A DNA stretch of 8,717 nucleotides, taken from positions 1 through 8,717 of the forward strand of contig CANGUJ010000139.1 in the NCBI GenBank assembly GCA_947456845.1. The letters are read 5' to 3'. Made by a program: the position numbers and the translations under genes. Each line of letters opens with the position of its first letter. The first letter of the stretch is position 1. Below the pieces are notes generated by a model. That model worked only from the letters and a program-made list of their open reading frames with translations, ran no database searches and had not been told where the DNA came from. The stretch is from Burkholderiales bacterium (GTDB lineage Bacteria > Pseudomonadota > Gammaproteobacteria > Burkholderiales > JAEUOS01). Below are positions 7,456 through 8,717 of this stretch, piece after piece.

Positions 7456-8595
7456 ATGCAAGCCCTGAACATCGCTCCGTGCTCCTTGCCGCCGGAGTGC
7501 GAAGCCCTGCGCGCCGAGGTGCGCGCTTTCCTGGCCGAGGCGATGGCCGACTATCCCGGGGCCAAGCGGGTGCGCAATTGGACCGGGGCGGACCCCGCGT
7601 TCAGCCGCAAGCTGGGCGAGCGCGGCTGGATCGGCATGACCTGGCCCAGGCGCTACGGCGGGCGCGAGCGTTCCGCCCTCGAGCGCTATGTGGTGATGGA
7701 AGAATTGCTCTCGGCCGGGGCGCCGGTGGCGGCGCACTGGATCGCCGAGCGCCAGAGTGCCCTGTTGCTCATGCGCCTGTCGCCCGAGGTGCTGGCGCCG
7801 CGCATCGTGCCGGCGATTGCGCGCGGCGAGTGCTTTTTCTGCATCGGCATGAGCGAGCCGGATTCGGGCTCCGACCTGGCCTCGATCCGGACCCGTGCGG
7901 TGCGCACCGATGCCGGCTGGGTGATCAACGGCCGCAAGGTATGGACCTCCGGGGCGCATCGCTCCCATTACATGATCTGCCTGGTGCGCACCGGCACTTC
8001 CGGCGAGCAGCGCCACGCCGGCATGTCGCAGTTGCTGGTGGACATGAAGACGCCCGGGTTGACCGTGCGGCCGATCGTCAACCAGCTGGGCGAGCACGAT
8101 TTCAACGAGGTGACTTTCGATGACGTACTGGTGCCGCATGACTGCCTGATCGGCGCCGAGGGCGACGGCTGGAACCAGGTCGGCGCCGAGCTGGCCTTCG
8201 AGCGCAGCGGGCCGGAGCGCTACCTGTCGAGCTCGCAGCTGTTGCTGGAAATGCTCGATGCCGCCGACCCGGCCAACCCGCGCGACGCCGTGGCGCTGGG
8301 CCGCGTGGTGGCCAGCTATGCCACCCTGCGGCAGATGTCGATGGGCGTCTCGGGCATGCTGGCGCGCGGCGAGAACCCGGCGCAGGCGGCGTCCCTGGTC
8401 AAGGACCAGGGGGCGCTGGTGGAGCAGGCCATGCCGGACATCGCGCATGACCTGTTCGGCGGGCGCGCCGCGCCCGATTCGCCGCTGGCGCATGCCATGG
8501 CCTACACGGCCCTGGCCGTGCCTTCGTTTTCGCTGCGCGGGGGCACCCGCGAGATCCTGCGCGGCATCATCGCCAAAGGGCTGGGGTTGAGATGA
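7456..8595 (+). CDS. Acyl-CoA dehydrogenase family protein (FAD-dependent), probable subunit of a heteromer
   Basis: Flavoprotein expected to introduce a double bond next to the thioester of an acyl-CoA and pass electrons to an electron-transfer flavoprotein. The 379-residue product shows the N-terminal helical domain (GERGWIGMTWPRRYGG, 54-69), the FAD/substrate-binding segment CIGMSEPDSGSDLASIRTRA (129-148), INGRKVWTSGAHRSHYM (157-173), FDDVLVPHDCLIGAEGDGW (221-239) and the C-terminal GGTREILRGIIAKGLGL (362-378). The Glu just before the GT motif, which is the catalytic base in medium-chain enzymes, is Gly here. Glu249 in LAFERSG lies where isovaleryl-CoA-type enzymes carry the base and is the best candidate. 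ATG at 7456 is chosen for its GGAG box and family-length product; the frame is open further upstream to 7168 without family similarity. The stop overlaps the start of a second dehydrogenase (ATGA), the usual arrangement of two-subunit enzymes. Substrate unknown. Confidence 0.9.
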   Translation: MQALNIAPCSLPPECEALRAEVRAFLAEAMADYPGAKRVRNWTGADPAFSRKLGERGWIGMTWPRRYGGRERSALERYVVMEELLSAGAPVAAHWIAERQSALLLMRLSPEVLAPRIVPAIARGECFFCIGMSEPDSGSDLASIRTRAVRTDAGWVINGRKVWTSGAHRSHYMICLVRTGTSGEQRHAGMSQLLVDMKTPGLTVRPIVNQLGEHDFNEVTFDDVLVPHDCLIGAEGDGWNQVGAELAFERSGPERYLSSSQLLLEMLDAADPANPRDAVALGRVVASYATLRQMSMGVSGMLARGENPAQAASLVKDQGALVEQAMPDIAHDLFGGRAAPDSPLAHAMAYTALAVPSFSLRGGTREILRGIIAKGLGLR

Positions 8596-8717
8596 GCGAC
8601 TCGATGATCGAACAAACCGCGGCGCGCATCTTCGCCGACAACGTCGACAAGGCATTGCTCGAGCGCTTCGAGAAGGGCGAATGGCCGGCGCGCTTGTGGG
8701 CGCTGGCGGTGGATAAC
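8592..8717 (+). CDS. Second acyl-CoA dehydrogenase family protein, N-terminal fragment cut by the window edge
   Basis: The ATG at 8592-8594 overlaps the TGA of the preceding dehydrogenase (ATGA) and the frame is open to the end of the window, giving 42 residues. They include IEQTAARIFADNVDK and ALLERFEKGEWPARLW. The pattern 'A..IFAD.........EKGEWPA.LW' is characteristic of the N-terminus of the partner subunit in paired acyl-CoA dehydrogenases. Translational coupling suggests both chains form one heteromeric enzyme. None of its catalytic regions are in view, so which subunit carries FAD and the base cannot be judged. Confidence 0.75.
   Translation, partial: MSDSMIEQTAARIFADNVDKALLERFEKGEWPARLWALAVDN

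Overview
The window is G+C-rich, has high coding density, and reads like an accessory catabolic locus of a Gram-negative proteobacterium. A beta-proteobacterium (Burkholderiales or Rhodocyclales type) is the best guess. The reasons are the codon and base composition and a periplasmic binding protein of the Bug/TctC family, which is greatly expanded in those groups. This placement is inference; there is no rRNA or other taxonomic marker in the window.

Layout. Most of the window is read on the minus strand, from right to left. A family III CoA-transferase (7286 to 6030) is followed, after a 164-base gap holding the only clearly A/T-rich stretch and an operator-like repeat cluster, by a tight cluster: a HyuA-type ATP-binding subunit (5865 to 3778), a HyuB-type subunit with an added C-terminal zinc-ribbon-like domain (3775 to 1586, two bases between the genes), and an XRE-cupin regulator (1570 to 893). 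After a 97-base spacer with a possible hairpin comes a Bug-type solute-binding gene (795 to 142). That gene breaks off and runs, out of frame, into the middle of an unrelated ABC-type solute-binding gene that leaves the window at base 1. Divergent from the CoA-transferase, on the plus strand, are an acyl-CoA dehydrogenase (7456 to 8595) and, overlapping it by four bases, the start of a second acyl-CoA dehydrogenase (from 8592).

How the genes may work together. HyuA/HyuB pairs are either ATP-dependent ring-opening amidases (5-oxoprolinase, N-methylhydantoinase) or ATP-dependent ketone carboxylases (acetone and acetophenone carboxylase). Three things lean towards the carboxylase side: the fused C-terminal domain with two CxxC pairs, an H-x2-D-x21-H cluster that (from memory) matches the spacing of the Mn site of acetone carboxylase alpha, and neighbours that make and oxidise acyl-CoA thioesters. 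A plausible but unproven scheme is uptake of a substrate, ATP-dependent carboxylation to an acid, CoA transfer by the CaiB-type enzyme, and oxidation by a two-subunit acyl-CoA dehydrogenase, under control of the XRE-cupin protein. The substrate cannot be read from the sequence.

No tRNA, rRNA, CRISPR array, insertion sequence or phage gene was seen. The points most worth a second look are the fused HyuB, the carboxylase-plus-CoA context, the repeat cluster before hyuA, an element shared by the hyuA and Bug upstream regions, and the broken junction between two transporter genes at the left edge.
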